Of a stretch of DNA of 64,000 nucleotides, positions 1-7,842 are shown one piece after another (position 1 is the stretch's first letter; every line of letters starts with the position of its first letter). A program made the translations under genes and the position numbers. The stretch lies in NCBI RefSeq assembly GCF_001189235.2, contig NZ_LFIP02000005.1:496001-560000 (forward strand), written 5' to 3'. The notes below the pieces were generated by a model, which saw only the letters and a list, made by a program, of their open reading frames with translations, searched no databases and had not been told where the DNA came from. Source of the stretch: Bradyrhizobium embrapense. GTDB lineage: Bacteria > Pseudomonadota > Alphaproteobacteria > Rhizobiales > Xanthobacteraceae.

Positions 1-1118
1 AGCATCACGATCAGCACGAGGCCGCCGAGCAGTGCCGGGCCGACGATGTCGTTGGTGACGGAACCTGCGACCGTCATGCCGGCCGCGACCACCCAGACCA
101 CCAGCAGGAACCAGGTCGGGATCAACAGCACCGCGCGGTCGAAGCCGTGGGTGGAGAGATAGACGATCAGCGCGAAGCCGGCGAAGGCGATCATCACCAG
201 CGACATCCGCGCGATGCCGGAGGCGACCGCGGGATCGAACAGCGCCAGCGCCACCAGCGAGCCGAGGAAGACGAGCCAGCCGATCGTGATGTGCGAGTAG
301 CGGACGTGCCATCGACTGAGATTGAGATAGGCAAACAGGAACACGAGCAATGTCGCCGCGAGGATCGCCTCGCCCGCCGCGCGCCAGACGCGCTCGGCGT
401 TGTTCGACATGTCGAGCACCTTGCCCCAGAAGCCGAAGTCGACGCCGATATAGACCAGCACCGCCCAGGCCAGCGCCGCGGCGGCCGGGAACATGATGCT
501 GCCCTTGACCACAAACAAAATCGTGAGCACGAGCGCGAGCAGGCCCGAGATGCCGATCACGATGCCCTGGTACAGCGTGAACGAGTTGACCTTGTCCTTG
601 TAGGCGTCGGGTTCCCACAGATAGAGCTGCGGCAGCTTGTCTGTGCGCAGTTCCGCGACATAGGTGACGACGGCGCCGGGATCGAGCGTGATGCGGAACA
701 CGTCGGCGGTCGGACTCTCCTGCCGCTCGGGACGATCGCCGACCGACGGCGTGATGGTGGCGATGCGCGACAGGCCGAGATCGGGCCACAGCAGGCCCGA
801 CGACACGATGCGATAGTGCGGCGCGACGATCAGGCGGTCGAGCTGGTCGTCGGTGTTGTTGGCGAGCGCGAACACCACCCAGTTCTGGCCGCCTTCGCGG
901 GCGCGAACTTCGATGCGGCGCACGATGCCGTCGGTTCCAGGTGCAGTGGAGACCTGGATGCGGTCGGTTTCGCTGCGTTGATGGTCGAGCACCGCGGTGA
1001 GGTCGATCGCCGGCGCGTCGCTGCGCACGCTGACCGCGTCGATCGCATACGCGGCAGGCGCAGCGGCAAACATCATGAGGCCCAGCGCGAGCAGCGCAAG
1101 GCACCTGATCAGACGCAA
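1..1118 (-). CDS. 7TM membrane sensor protein (7TMR-DISM-like), C-terminal part outside window
   Basis: Reading the minus strand from a TTG at 1118, an open frame runs off the left edge (at least 372 codons). GGAG stands 8 nt before the TTG. The start gives a signal peptide (LALLALGLMMFAAAPAAYA), then about 150 residues of predicted periplasmic beta-rich sequence, then about seven hydrophobic segments (for example GIVIGISGLLALVLTILFV and further helices to the edge). This is the layout of 7TMR-DISM sensor proteins, which usually end in a cytoplasmic GGDEF, EAL or kinase output domain. That output domain is not in the window, so the signalling type is unknown. The family call rests on architecture, not on a diagnostic motif. 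Confidence 0.65.
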   Translation of the reverse strand, partial: MRLIRCLALLALGLMMFAAAPAAYAIDAVSVRSDAPAIDLTAVLDHQRSETDRIQVSTAPGTDGIVRRIEVRAREGGQNWVVFALANNTDDQLDRLIVAPHYRIVSSGLLWPDLGLSRIATITPSVGDRPERQESPTADVFRITLDPGAVVTYVAELRTDKLPQLYLWEPDAYKDKVNSFTLYQGIVIGISGLLALVLTILFVVKGSIMFPAAAALAWAVLVYIGVDFGFWGKVLDMSNNAERVWRAAGEAILAATLLVFLFAYLNLSRWHVRYSHITIGWLVFLGSLVALALFDPAVASGIARMSLVMIAFAGFALIVYLSTHGFDRAVLLIPTWFLLVVWVVAAGMTVAGSVTNDIVGPALLGGLVLIVM

Positions 1119-1238
1119 TGTCAGTACTCCGCGATCGACAAACTGACCGGGCCCGGCGACCGGCCCGGAGGTGGCGCGATAAATGACACGAAAGCGAAGG
1201 GAATCAAAGGGTTTCCGCCCCTGCTTCCGCTGCGAGAG

Positions 1239-2237
1239 TTAGACCACCAACACAATTTTGCCAATATGTTCGCTGGTCTCCATGCGCCGGTGCGCATCGG
1301 CGGCCTTTTCCAGCGGGAATGTGCTGTCCATCAGCGGTTTGACGCGGCCTTCGCGCAATAGCGGCAGCACCTTTGCCTCGATCGCCGCGACCATCGCCGC
1401 CTTGTCCGCATTACTACGGGGGCGCAGGGTCGAGCCGGTGTGGTGCAGCCGCTTGACCATCAGCTTGGCGAAATTGGCCGTGGCCTTCGGTGTTCCCGAC
1501 AGGAACGCGATCTGGACGATGCGACCCTCGACCGCGGCGGCGTCGTAGTTCCGGTCGATATAGTCGCCGCCCACCATGTCGAGGATGACGTCGGCGCCTG
1601 CACCGTCAGTGGCCTTCTTCACCGCCTCGACGAAATCCTCGGTCTTGTAGTTGACCGCGTAGTCGGCGCCGAGCTTGAGGCAGGCGTCGGCCTTGTCCTG
1701 CGAGCCGACAGTGACGATCACCTTGGCGCCGAACGCCTTGGCCAGCTGGATCGCCATCGTGCCGATGCCCGACGAGCCGCCGTGGATCAGCAGCGTCTCG
1801 CCGGCCTTGAGTGCGCCGCGCTCGAACACGTTGTGCCACACGGTCATCAGCGTTTCCGGGATGGCGCCGGCTTCCTGCATCGACAGTGAGGACGGCACGG
1901 TCATCGCCTGCGCGTCCTGCGCGATGCAATATTGCGCATAGCCGCCGCCGGCGACGAGCGACATCACCTTGTCGCCGATCTTGTGCTTGGCGCCTTCGCC
2001 GAGCGCGACCACTTCGCCCGCAATCTCGAGGCCGGGCAGGTCGCTGGCGCCGGGCGGCGGCGGATAGGAGCCGGAGCGCTGCGCGACGTCAGGGCGATTG
2101 ACGCCGGCGGCCGCGACCTTGACCAGGATTTCGCCGGCCTTTGGCACCGGCACCGCACGGGTCTCCGGCACCAGCACCTCCGGGCCGCCTGGCTTGCTGA
2201 TGGCAACGACGGTCATTTGCGCGGGCAGGTTTGGCAT
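1239..2237 (-). CDS. NAD(P)H:quinone oxidoreductase, zinc-independent MDR family (PIG3/Qor-like)
   Basis: A protein of 332 residues whose N-terminal GroES-like half contains AGVNRPDVAQRSGSYPPPPGA and whose Rossmann half contains the nucleotide-binding motif LIHGGSSGIGTMAIQLAK. The catalytic zinc ligands of alcohol dehydrogenases are absent, as in quinone reductases. It should reduce quinones or enones with NAD(P)H in the cytosol. I chose the ATG at 2237 because AGGGA lies 6 nt upstream and the family starts near this point; the frame is open to 2291. A GC-rich hairpin (CCGGGCC/GGCCCGG, about 1148-1169) lies downstream. The physiological substrate cannot be read from the sequence. Confidence 0.9.
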   Translation of the reverse strand: MPNLPAQMTVVAISKPGGPEVLVPETRAVPVPKAGEILVKVAAAGVNRPDVAQRSGSYPPPPGASDLPGLEIAGEVVALGEGAKHKIGDKVMSLVAGGGYAQYCIAQDAQAMTVPSSLSMQEAGAIPETLMTVWHNVFERGALKAGETLLIHGGSSGIGTMAIQLAKAFGAKVIVTVGSQDKADACLKLGADYAVNYKTEDFVEAVKKATDGAGADVILDMVGGDYIDRNYDAAAVEGRIVQIAFLSGTPKATANFAKLMVKRLHHTGSTLRPRSNADKAAMVAAIEAKVLPLLREGRVKPLMDSTFPLEKAADAHRRMETSEHIGKIVLVV

Positions 2238-2306
2238 GGTTCGTCCCTGGTCAGTGAAGAGGATTGGCTGGTGGCATACCGCCTTTTGCAACGAAGCGAA
2301 ACGCCA

Positions 2307-3986
2307 TTAAGTCCCGAACCGCCTCGTCAGATGGTCGGCTTTTTCGGGGCTGATTTTCTCGACCGGCAGGCCGAGCCTTGCGACCGGCGTGCCGGCGCCG
2401 CCATCCAGCAGCGGGAGGAGTGGGCCATTGGGCCAGCGCGGGATCACATCGTCGCGACCGAATGCACCGAGCACGCGGGCCGCGAGATCGGGCACGATGC
2501 TCCACGCCAGCGTCGCGCCAAGCGCGACCAGATTGAGCCCCGTGCGGGTGACGACCGCCGCCCGTACCGGATCGGACTTGATCGCGGTCCATGGCGCGGT
2601 GTGTTGCAGGTAGGCGTTCGCGGTGTCCCAGATCGCGCGGGTCGCAGCGGCAGCCGCGCGAAACTCCAGAGCGATGTGATGGCGGTAGAGCCCTGCGATG
2701 CGCTGCTCCAGGTCAGCCGCGAGCTGCCGCTCGGTGTCACCCGGTGCACCGCCATCCGGGATGCAACCGTCGAAGACGAGATGCGCAAAGCTGACGATGC
2801 GGTTGACGAGGTTGCCGAAGATATCGGCGAGATCCTTGTTCACGTCGGCGACGAATCTGGTGACGGCAAAATCGGTGTCAGCGCTTTCGGGCGCGTTGGC
2901 GATCAGCCACCAGCGCCAGAGATCGGCCGGTAGTTCCTCCAGTGCCGCGTCAGTGAAGATGCCGCGCTTCCTGCTGGTCGAGAACTTGCCGCCCTCGTAA
3001 TTCAGCCAGTGGAATCCCTTGATCACATCGGCGGTCTTCCAGGGCTCGCCGGAGCCGAGCAGCGTCGCCGGAAAGCTGACGGTGTGGAAAGGGATGTTGT
3101 CCTTGCCGAGAAACTGGATGTAGCTGATATCGTCGGCCTGCCACCACCAATCCTGCCAGTCGCGACCGGGCGCCGCTGCCGCCCATTCCTGGGTCGCCGC
3201 GATGTAGCCGATCGGCGCATCGAACCAGACGTAGAACACCTTGCCGTCAAAACCCGCGCGCGGGACTGCGATGCCCCAGGCGAGATCGCGCGTGATGCAG
3301 CGGTCGCGCAGCTCGGCATTGAGCCAGCTCTTGGCGGTCGACACCACGAAGGGCGGCCATCCGGTGCGGCTGTCGATCCACGCGCCGATGCGGTCGACCA
3401 GCTGCGACTGACGCAGGAACAGATGGCGGCTGTCGCGGATCTCGAGCGTGCGGTCGCCTGATAGCGCCGAGCGCGGATCAATCAACTCCGGTGGGTCGAG
3501 CAGCGTGCCGCAATGGTCGCATTGATCGCCGCGCGCGTTGGGATCGCTGCAATGCGGGCAGGTGCCGAGCACGTAACGGTCGGGCAGGAAGCGCTGGTCG
3601 ACGGGCGAGAACACCTGCCGCGAGGTGCGCGCCTCGATCAGTCCGGCTGCGTCGAGCCGGCGATAGAAGTGCTGCGTCAGCGCGTGGTTGTGCGGCGCGC
3701 TGGTGCGGCCGAAATGATCGAATGAGAGGCCAAAGCGCCGGTAGATGTCGGCCTGGACGGCGTGCTGCGCGTCGCAGTACGCGCGGACGTCCTGTCCTGC
3801 CTCGATCGCGCCGAGCTCGGCCGGCGTGCCGTGCTCGTCGGTCGCGCAGATGAACAGCACGTCGTCACCGGTCTGCCGGCGGAAGCGGGCATGGACGTCG
3901 GCCGGCAGCAGCGAGCCGATCAGGTTGCCGAGATGCTTGACGCCGTTCACATAGGGAAGGGCGCTGGTGATGAGAATTTTGGTCAT
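2307..3986 (-). CDS. metG: Methionyl-tRNA synthetase, MetRS1-like (archaeal/eukaryotic-type) subtype
   Basis: 559 residues, a class I synthetase that charges tRNA-Met. The HIGH-type motif is HLGN (residues 18-21) in LPYVNGVKHLGN; the KMSKS-type motif is KFSTS (334-338). A zinc knuckle with Cys143, Cys146, Cys156 and Cys159 sits in the connective insertion. The motif wording (LPYVN..HLGN, DEHGT, KFS.SR..G) resembles archaeal, eukaryotic and some bacterial MetRS1 enzymes more than the short MetRS usual in Alphaproteobacteria. No C-terminal tRNA-binding (Arc1p-like) domain is present. It may be a second copy in the genome, but only this copy is visible. The 5' leader carries a short ORF and a terminator (separate entries), suggesting attenuation. 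Confidence 0.93.
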   Translation of the reverse strand: MTKILITSALPYVNGVKHLGNLIGSLLPADVHARFRRQTGDDVLFICATDEHGTPAELGAIEAGQDVRAYCDAQHAVQADIYRRFGLSFDHFGRTSAPHNHALTQHFYRRLDAAGLIEARTSRQVFSPVDQRFLPDRYVLGTCPHCSDPNARGDQCDHCGTLLDPPELIDPRSALSGDRTLEIRDSRHLFLRQSQLVDRIGAWIDSRTGWPPFVVSTAKSWLNAELRDRCITRDLAWGIAVPRAGFDGKVFYVWFDAPIGYIAATQEWAAAAPGRDWQDWWWQADDISYIQFLGKDNIPFHTVSFPATLLGSGEPWKTADVIKGFHWLNYEGGKFSTSRKRGIFTDAALEELPADLWRWWLIANAPESADTDFAVTRFVADVNKDLADIFGNLVNRIVSFAHLVFDGCIPDGGAPGDTERQLAADLEQRIAGLYRHHIALEFRAAAAATRAIWDTANAYLQHTAPWTAIKSDPVRAAVVTRTGLNLVALGATLAWSIVPDLAARVLGAFGRDDVIPRWPNGPLLPLLDGGAGTPVARLGLPVEKISPEKADHLTRRFGT

Positions 3987-4022
3987 GGGTCAGGGTCTTT
4001 CGCGTTCGGTGATGCCGACCCC

Positions 4023-4065
4023 GGAAAAATCAAAAAGCCCTCCCGCATGATCGGAAGGGCTTGGG
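4023..4065 (-). terminator. Intrinsic terminator inside the metG leader (putative attenuator)
   Basis: On the minus strand AAGCCCTTCC pairs with GGGAGGGCTT (10 bp, one G-U pair) around an 8-nt loop and is followed by TTTTTGATTTTT. It ends about 40 nt before the metG ATG. No minus-strand gene lies upstream apart from the 24-codon leader ORF, so the site most simply regulates metG read-through. The + strand copy lacks a T tract. Confidence 0.7.
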
Positions 4066-4093
4066 GGCGGCTCATGCCTTGCGCGCAGGCGCA

Positions 4094-4168
4094 CTATCCC
4101 GTCCGGTCAGACTCCTTGCGGTCGGGCCGGGGCATTCGCGTCAGATGTTGCGCGCACACGAAAGTCAC
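4094..4168 (-). CDS. Putative 24-residue leader peptide upstream of metG
   Basis: On the minus strand a GTG at 4168 is preceded, 8 nt away, by AGGAGA, the best ribosome binding site in the neighbourhood. The frame reads 24 codons (beginning VTFVCAQHLTRM) to a TAG at 4094-4096. It ends about 30 nt before the terminator hairpin in the metG leader. The position, size and strong ribosome binding site fit a regulatory leader peptide whose translation influences terminator folding. There is no run of Met codons (only one ATG), so a simple Met-starvation attenuation model is not obvious. I do not recognise the peptide. Confidence 0.45.
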   Translation of the reverse strand: MTFVCAQHLTRMPRPDRKESDRTG

Positions 4169-4243
4169 TGCAAAATTCTCCTGCACGCAGATATCTAGCA
4201 TCGCTGGACGCACGGCGCCAGATCACCATCGCGGGGAGGACAC

Positions 4244-4435
4244 ATGCCGATCGAGGATGAGGACCGGCCGCGGAAGAAGATCACCCACGAGGTCGGACAG
4301 GATCTCTCGCTGCTGTCGGTCGAGGAATTGACCGAGCGCATCGCGCTGCTCAATGCCGAGGTCGATCGCCTGAAGGAAGCGATGACCAAGAAACGCGCGT
4401 CGAAGGACGCCGCGAACGCGTTCTTCAAGTCGTAG
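4244..4435 (+). CDS. DUF1192 family small protein
   Basis: 63 residues, highly charged, with a predicted coiled-coil segment LSVEELTERIALLNAEVDRL that is typical of DUF1192. The ATG at 4244 follows GGGGAGGACAC, giving a good ribosome binding site. Proteins of this family are small cytosolic alphaproteobacterial proteins of unknown function, often encoded near rcdA, as here (600 nt upstream of it). The intervening stretch is filled with hairpin repeats, so co-transcription is uncertain. Confidence 0.85.
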   Translation: MPIEDEDRPRKKITHEVGQDLSLLSVEELTERIALLNAEVDRLKEAMTKKRASKDAANAFFKS

Positions 4436-4460
4436 CGCGCTGCATCATTCGATCCCCGAA

Positions 4461-4643
4461 GCCCGGATAGAGCGAAGCGCAATCTGGGGCCGCGCTATCC
4501 GGGCTACGCTGCTCTCCACCTCCCCTTGAAAAGGGGAGGTCGCTTTGCTCGCCAGAGCAAAGCGGGTGGGGATCTGCCCTCTCCACTCGCAGCGTCGCCC
4601 GCGGCTGACCCCCATCCCGACCTTCCCCCTTCCAGGGGGAAGG
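4461..4643. repeat. Cluster of four palindromic intergenic repeats
   Basis: Four perfect inverted repeats in a row: GCCCGGATAG/CTATCCGGGC (4461-4504), CCTCCCCTT/AAGGGGAGG (4519-4539), CGCTTTGCTC/GAGCAAAGCG (4541-4564) and CCTTCCCCC/GGGGGAAGG (4621-4643). They form REP/BIME-like structure between the DUF1192 gene and rcdA and do not code for protein. Confidence 0.8.
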
Positions 4644-4873
4644 AGAACATGCATCGTGCCCGGACTTCGCCGCGCTCGATTCAGGTTGCGCATTCACATG
4701 CTGCGATCGCCTGTCCCAAACTAGGTCAATGGCCGACATGGCAAACAAAGCCTGAAGAAATCCGTTCATTTACGATCGGTTAAGCTTTCTCGATTATGAC
4801 TGCATTGTCCTCGTTTGGACACCGAGTGGCTCCTGTCCACTCTGTTTGACGCCTCCCTGTTATCAACTTCAAA

Positions 4874-4900
4874 AGCCGCCGGAAACGGCGGCTCTTTTTT
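4874..4900 (+). terminator. Strong intrinsic terminator with no gene directly upstream
   Basis: AGCCGCCG-gaaa-CGGCGGCT (8 bp perfect stem, GNRA-type loop) followed by CTTTTTT. The nearest upstream plus-strand gene ends 440 nt away beyond a repeat cluster. It may terminate a small RNA starting around 4770-4800, or read-through from the DUF1192 gene. Confidence 0.75.
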
Positions 4901-5033
4901 GTGCGTCCTATCCGTTGGAAACCATAAATCCGGTTGCGGCTGGACTCTGCCGCGCGCCCGCGCAATGATTTGTTCATCATAAGCTGGCGCGTCAGATGCC
5001 AGTGGGCGTTACGATGGTGTGAGGGCGTTAACC

Positions 5034-5546
5034 ATGGCGGATCGTTCCCAGAACGAAGCCGGGCTTGTGCTGTTCAGTGAACGGCTGACCAATTCTGCGG
5101 CATTCGGCGTGCTGTTCCGGGAAGGCATGGACCTGGTCGAGCAGACCGCCGCCTATCTCGACGGCGATGGGCGTGCCGAGGCCAAGGCGCTGGAACGGTC
5201 CGTCAGCCTGACCTATGCCACCGAAAGCATGCGCCTGACCACCCGGCTGATGCAGCTCGCCTCCTGGCTGCTGCTGCATCGCGCGGTCAAGGAAGGCGAG
5301 ATGACGCTGACCCAGGCCAATCGCGAGAAGACCAAGGTGAAGCTGTCGGCTGCCGATCCCGGTCCGGTCGACATGATTGAGAAGTTGCCCGAGCAATTGC
5401 AGATTCTGATCGCGCGTTCGATGGATTTGCAGGCGCGCGTCCGCCGCCTCGACACCACGATCCACGCGCCGGCGCCGGATCGCTCGTCGATCGGCAACCC
5501 GCTGGTGCCGCAGCTCAACCGGCTCAAGGCCGCGTTCGAGCAGTAA
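5034..5546 (+). CDS. rcdA: RcdA-family (DUF1465) regulator of CtrA degradation
   Basis: 170 residues, all-helical, with the DUF1465 signature region (FREGMDLVEQTAAYLDGDGR and ATESMRLTTRLMQLASWLLLH). In Caulobacter, RcdA works with CpdR and PopA as an adaptor that brings the cell-cycle regulator CtrA to the ClpXP protease at the pole. The last residues are loosely structured, as in family members. I chose the ATG at 5034, with GAGGG 8 nt upstream; an in-frame GTG at 5019 has no good ribosome binding site. It is a single-gene unit here, following a terminator at 4900. Confidence 0.85.
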   Translation: MADRSQNEAGLVLFSERLTNSAAFGVLFREGMDLVEQTAAYLDGDGRAEAKALERSVSLTYATESMRLTTRLMQLASWLLLHRAVKEGEMTLTQANREKTKVKLSAADPGPVDMIEKLPEQLQILIARSMDLQARVRRLDTTIHAPAPDRSSIGNPLVPQLNRLKAAFEQ

Positions 5547-5561
5547 GGCCGAACAGTCAAC

Positions 5562-5910
5562 TCAGTGTGATGCCTCTGTGCGACGTGGCTTGGCCCGCCG
5601 CTGTGACGTGTGCTGATCCATCACGCACCGCAGCCGGATCGCCGCTGCCTCCAACTCGTCCGGCTCGAAGCCACCAAAGCCGAGCATCGGCAGGCGCTGT
5701 CTTCGCCAGTTGCACGTCGTCAAAACCTTGCGCAGCCACAGCAAAAGATGCGTGCCTTCGCTCGGCTGTAGTTTCACGTCATCAGACATGTGACGCGAAA
5801 GCGATGCGATCAGCGTTGCGCGTCGCGCGGCGTAGACGATGCGGATGAGCCTGATATGCGTCTCGAACAATCCCTCGCGCATGTATGCCGCCAGCGCTAT
5901 GGTACGAGCA
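5562..5910 (-). pseudogene. Remnant of a MocR/PdxR-type GntR regulator (C-terminal end only)
   Basis: Minus-strand sequence matches the end of the aminotransferase-like domain of MocR regulators: ALAAYMREGLFETHIRLIR, then YAARRATLIASLSRHM, PSEGTHLLLWL and GFGGFEPDELEAAAIRL. The N-terminal winged-helix domain and most of the PLP-binding domain (over 300 residues) are missing, and the stretch between LLLWL and GFGGF is shorter than in the family. The neighbouring paiB-like gene begins at 5942, divergently, which is the common intact arrangement for such regulators. The intact ancestor has been lost by deletion up to the paiB promoter. Confidence 0.75.
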
Positions 5911-5941
5911 GCAATTGACGAGGTCCGCCAAGAGGTCCGCG

Positions 5942-6568
5942 ATGTACCTGCCGCCACACTTCAAGATCGAACAGCTCGGCCCGATCCATGCCGCGATGCG
6001 GGCCTCAAGGCTCGCGACGCTGGTCACCGCAACCGCCGACGGGCTGATCGGCACGCCACTGCCGCTGATCCTCGATGAGAACGAAGGCGACTACGGCACG
6101 CTGTATGGTCACGTCGCGCGGCCCAACCCGCAATGGAAGCTGCCCGCCGTGGGCGAGGCGATGGCGATCTTCATGGGCCCCGACGCCTATGTGACGCCGT
6201 CCTGGTATGTGACCAAGGCCGAGCATGGCAAGGTGGTGCCGACCTGGAATTACGTTGCCGTGCACGCCTATGGCTCGGCCGAGTTCTTCGAGGATGCCGA
6301 TCGTCTGCTCGAAGTCGTGACCCGGCTGACCGCGCTGCACGAGAGCTCACGCAAGGAGGTCTGGCAGGTCAGCGATGCGCCTGACGATTTCATCAAGGCG
6401 CAGCTGCGCGGCATCGTCGGCTTCCGGATGCCGATCACACGGATCGACGCCAAGAAGAAGATGAGCCAGAACCGCAAGCTCGAGGACCGCGCCGGCGTCA
6501 TCGCGGGCCTTGGCGCCAGCGACAATCCTGTCGACCGTGAGGTCGCGGCGATGATCCCGGCGACGTGA
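5942..6568 (+). CDS. FMN-binding negative transcriptional regulator, PaiB family
   Basis: 208 residues beginning MYLPPHF, the canonical PaiB start. The split-barrel flavin-binding fold is indicated by YGHVARPNPQWK and PSWYVTKAEHGKVVPTWNY, both typical of the family, and the end GFRMPITRIDAKKKMSQNR is also conserved. PaiB-like proteins bind FMN; the regulatory role comes from Bacillus work and may not hold here. Open frame extends upstream to 5885 but homology starts at 5942. Its usual divergent MocR partner survives only as a fragment, so the gene may have lost its regulator. Confidence 0.9.
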   Translation: MYLPPHFKIEQLGPIHAAMRASRLATLVTATADGLIGTPLPLILDENEGDYGTLYGHVARPNPQWKLPAVGEAMAIFMGPDAYVTPSWYVTKAEHGKVVPTWNYVAVHAYGSAEFFEDADRLLEVVTRLTALHESSRKEVWQVSDAPDDFIKAQLRGIVGFRMPITRIDAKKKMSQNRKLEDRAGVIAGLGASDNPVDREVAAMIPAT

Positions 6569-6572
6569 GACT

Positions 6573-6657
6573 GTCATTGCGAGGAGCGATAGCGACGAAG
6601 CAATCCATCCATCGGCATATGTGGACAGATGGATTGCTTCGCTTCGCTCGCAATGAC
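6573..6657. repeat. Long palindromic intergenic repeat (REP-like)
   Basis: GTCATTGCGAGGAGCGA at the left pairs imperfectly with TCGCTTCGCTCGCAATGAC at the right, with an inner pair AGCAATCCATC/GATGGATTGCT. This is a repeat type frequently seen between genes of Bradyrhizobium and relatives. It sits between paiB and the LysE gene. Confidence 0.8.
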
Positions 6658-6711
6658 GGCAAGGAAAAAGCGCCTGCTCAACTCCCTATCGTCTAGAGAT
6701 TGAGCCCTCGC

Positions 6712-7329
6712 ATGGAATTGTACCTTGCCTTCGCAATCACGACCGCGACCTTCGCGCTGATCCCGGGGCCGGCCATGCTGTACGCCGCTGCCCGTACGCT
6801 CGCGGGCGGCCGGCGCGCGGGGCTGATGGCCTCGCTCGGCCTGCATCTCGGCGGCTATGTCCATGTCGTCGCCGCGGCCGCAGGCCTTGCGCTACTGTTT
6901 CATGCGGTGCCGCCGCTATTCACAGCGATGAAGCTGGTCGGCGCCGCCTATCTGGTCTGGCTCGGGCTGTCGTTGTTTCGCGCTCGCGACGACGCGAAGC
7001 GTCCTACAATTGCGCCGCTCTCCGCGGAGCGCGCCTTCGCGCAAAGCATTGTCGTCGAGGTGCTCAATCCGAAGACCGCGATTTTCTTCCTGGCGTTCCT
7101 GCCGCAGTTCGTCGATGCGTCGGCCGGCCTGCCGGTCTGGGCCCAGCTGTTCCTGCTCGGCGCGGCCGTCAATCTGACGTTCTCGGCGGTCGATATCGTC
7201 TGCGTGTTCTTCGCCAGCGCAGTGATGACGAAGCTGCAGCGCTCGAAGAGATCGCAGCGGGCCATGCAGCGGATCGGCGGCAGCATCCTCGTCGCGCTCG
7301 GCGCGCGGCTGGCCTTTGGGGATCGGTAG
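6712..7329 (+). CDS. LysE/RhtB family amino-acid exporter
   Basis: 205 residues with six hydrophobic segments. The N-terminus has the family hallmark FALIPGPAMLYAAARTLAGGRRAGLMASLG (the PGP..L motif) and a later NPKTAIFFLAFLPQFVD motif, both diagnostic of LysE/RhtB/CadD transporters. It sits in the inner membrane and exports amino acids or derivatives; the substrate is not predictable. ATG at 6712 was chosen because it begins the first transmembrane segment. It converges with rpmE on a shared terminator. Confidence 0.92.
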   Translation: MELYLAFAITTATFALIPGPAMLYAAARTLAGGRRAGLMASLGLHLGGYVHVVAAAAGLALLFHAVPPLFTAMKLVGAAYLVWLGLSLFRARDDAKRPTIAPLSAERAFAQSIVVEVLNPKTAIFFLAFLPQFVDASAGLPVWAQLFLLGAAVNLTFSAVDIVCVFFASAVMTKLQRSKRSQRAMQRIGGSILVALGARLAFGDR

Positions 7330-7367
7330 GTCGCACGCTCGATCCCGGAGCGGCGCCTGCAAAACAA

Positions 7368-7392
7368 AAACGCCCCCGAAACGGGGGCGTTT
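7368..7392. terminator. Bidirectional terminator between lysE-like gene and rpmE
   Basis: AAACGCCCCCG-aaa-CGGGGGCGTTT, a perfect 11-bp stem flanked by A and T tracts on both sides, placed between two convergent genes. Confidence 0.9.
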
Positions 7393-7415
7393 TGCGTGCG
7401 ATCCCGAAGCGGACT

Positions 7416-7643
7416 TTAGTCCTTCTTGAGGAAGCCCGAGAACTTCTTCTGGAAGCGCGAGACGCGGCCGCCGCGGTCCATCAGCTGCTGGGTACCGCCG
7501 GTCCAGGCCGGGTGCGACTTGGGATCGATGTCGAGGTTCAGCGTGTCGCCTTCCTTGCCCCAGGTCGAGCGGGTCAGGTACTCGGTGCCGTCGGTCATGA
7601 CGACCTTAATCGTATGATAGTTCGGATGAATATCGGCTTTCAT
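7416..7643 (-). CDS. rpmE: 50S ribosomal protein L31 (zinc-free form)
   Basis: 75 residues, MKADIHPNYHTI at the start and DPKSHPAWTGGTQQLMDRGG in the body, both typical of alphaproteobacterial L31. The Cys residues that bind zinc in the C+ form are absent, so it is the zinc-independent type that needs no Zur-type swap. It bridges the two ribosomal subunits. It is transcribed divergently from the ABC exporter gene at 7843. Confidence 0.97.
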   Translation of the reverse strand: MKADIHPNYHTIKVVMTDGTEYLTRSTWGKEGDTLNLDIDPKSHPAWTGGTQQLMDRGGRVSRFQKKFSGFLKKD

Positions 7644-7842
7644 GACAGTTCCTTCGGCGCGCCAGCGCCCGTCTCAAGATGTATTGGATACGGGATTTGG
7701 GCGGCTCTATAACCCATGGTGCCTGCCAAAACAAGCCAAGAAACCGGGCTCAAGCCCATCACCGGATTGGGACTTTACCGGATTTGCCAGCCGGGGCTCG
7801 GCGGGCCTATGTGGGGGGGCGATAGAACCGGTCTAAGATACA

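Noticed and set aside
147..1361. Plus-strand frame of 404 codons over the 7TM sensor
   Set aside because: Its product is a low-information charged sequence, while the minus strand reads as signal peptide plus membrane helices.
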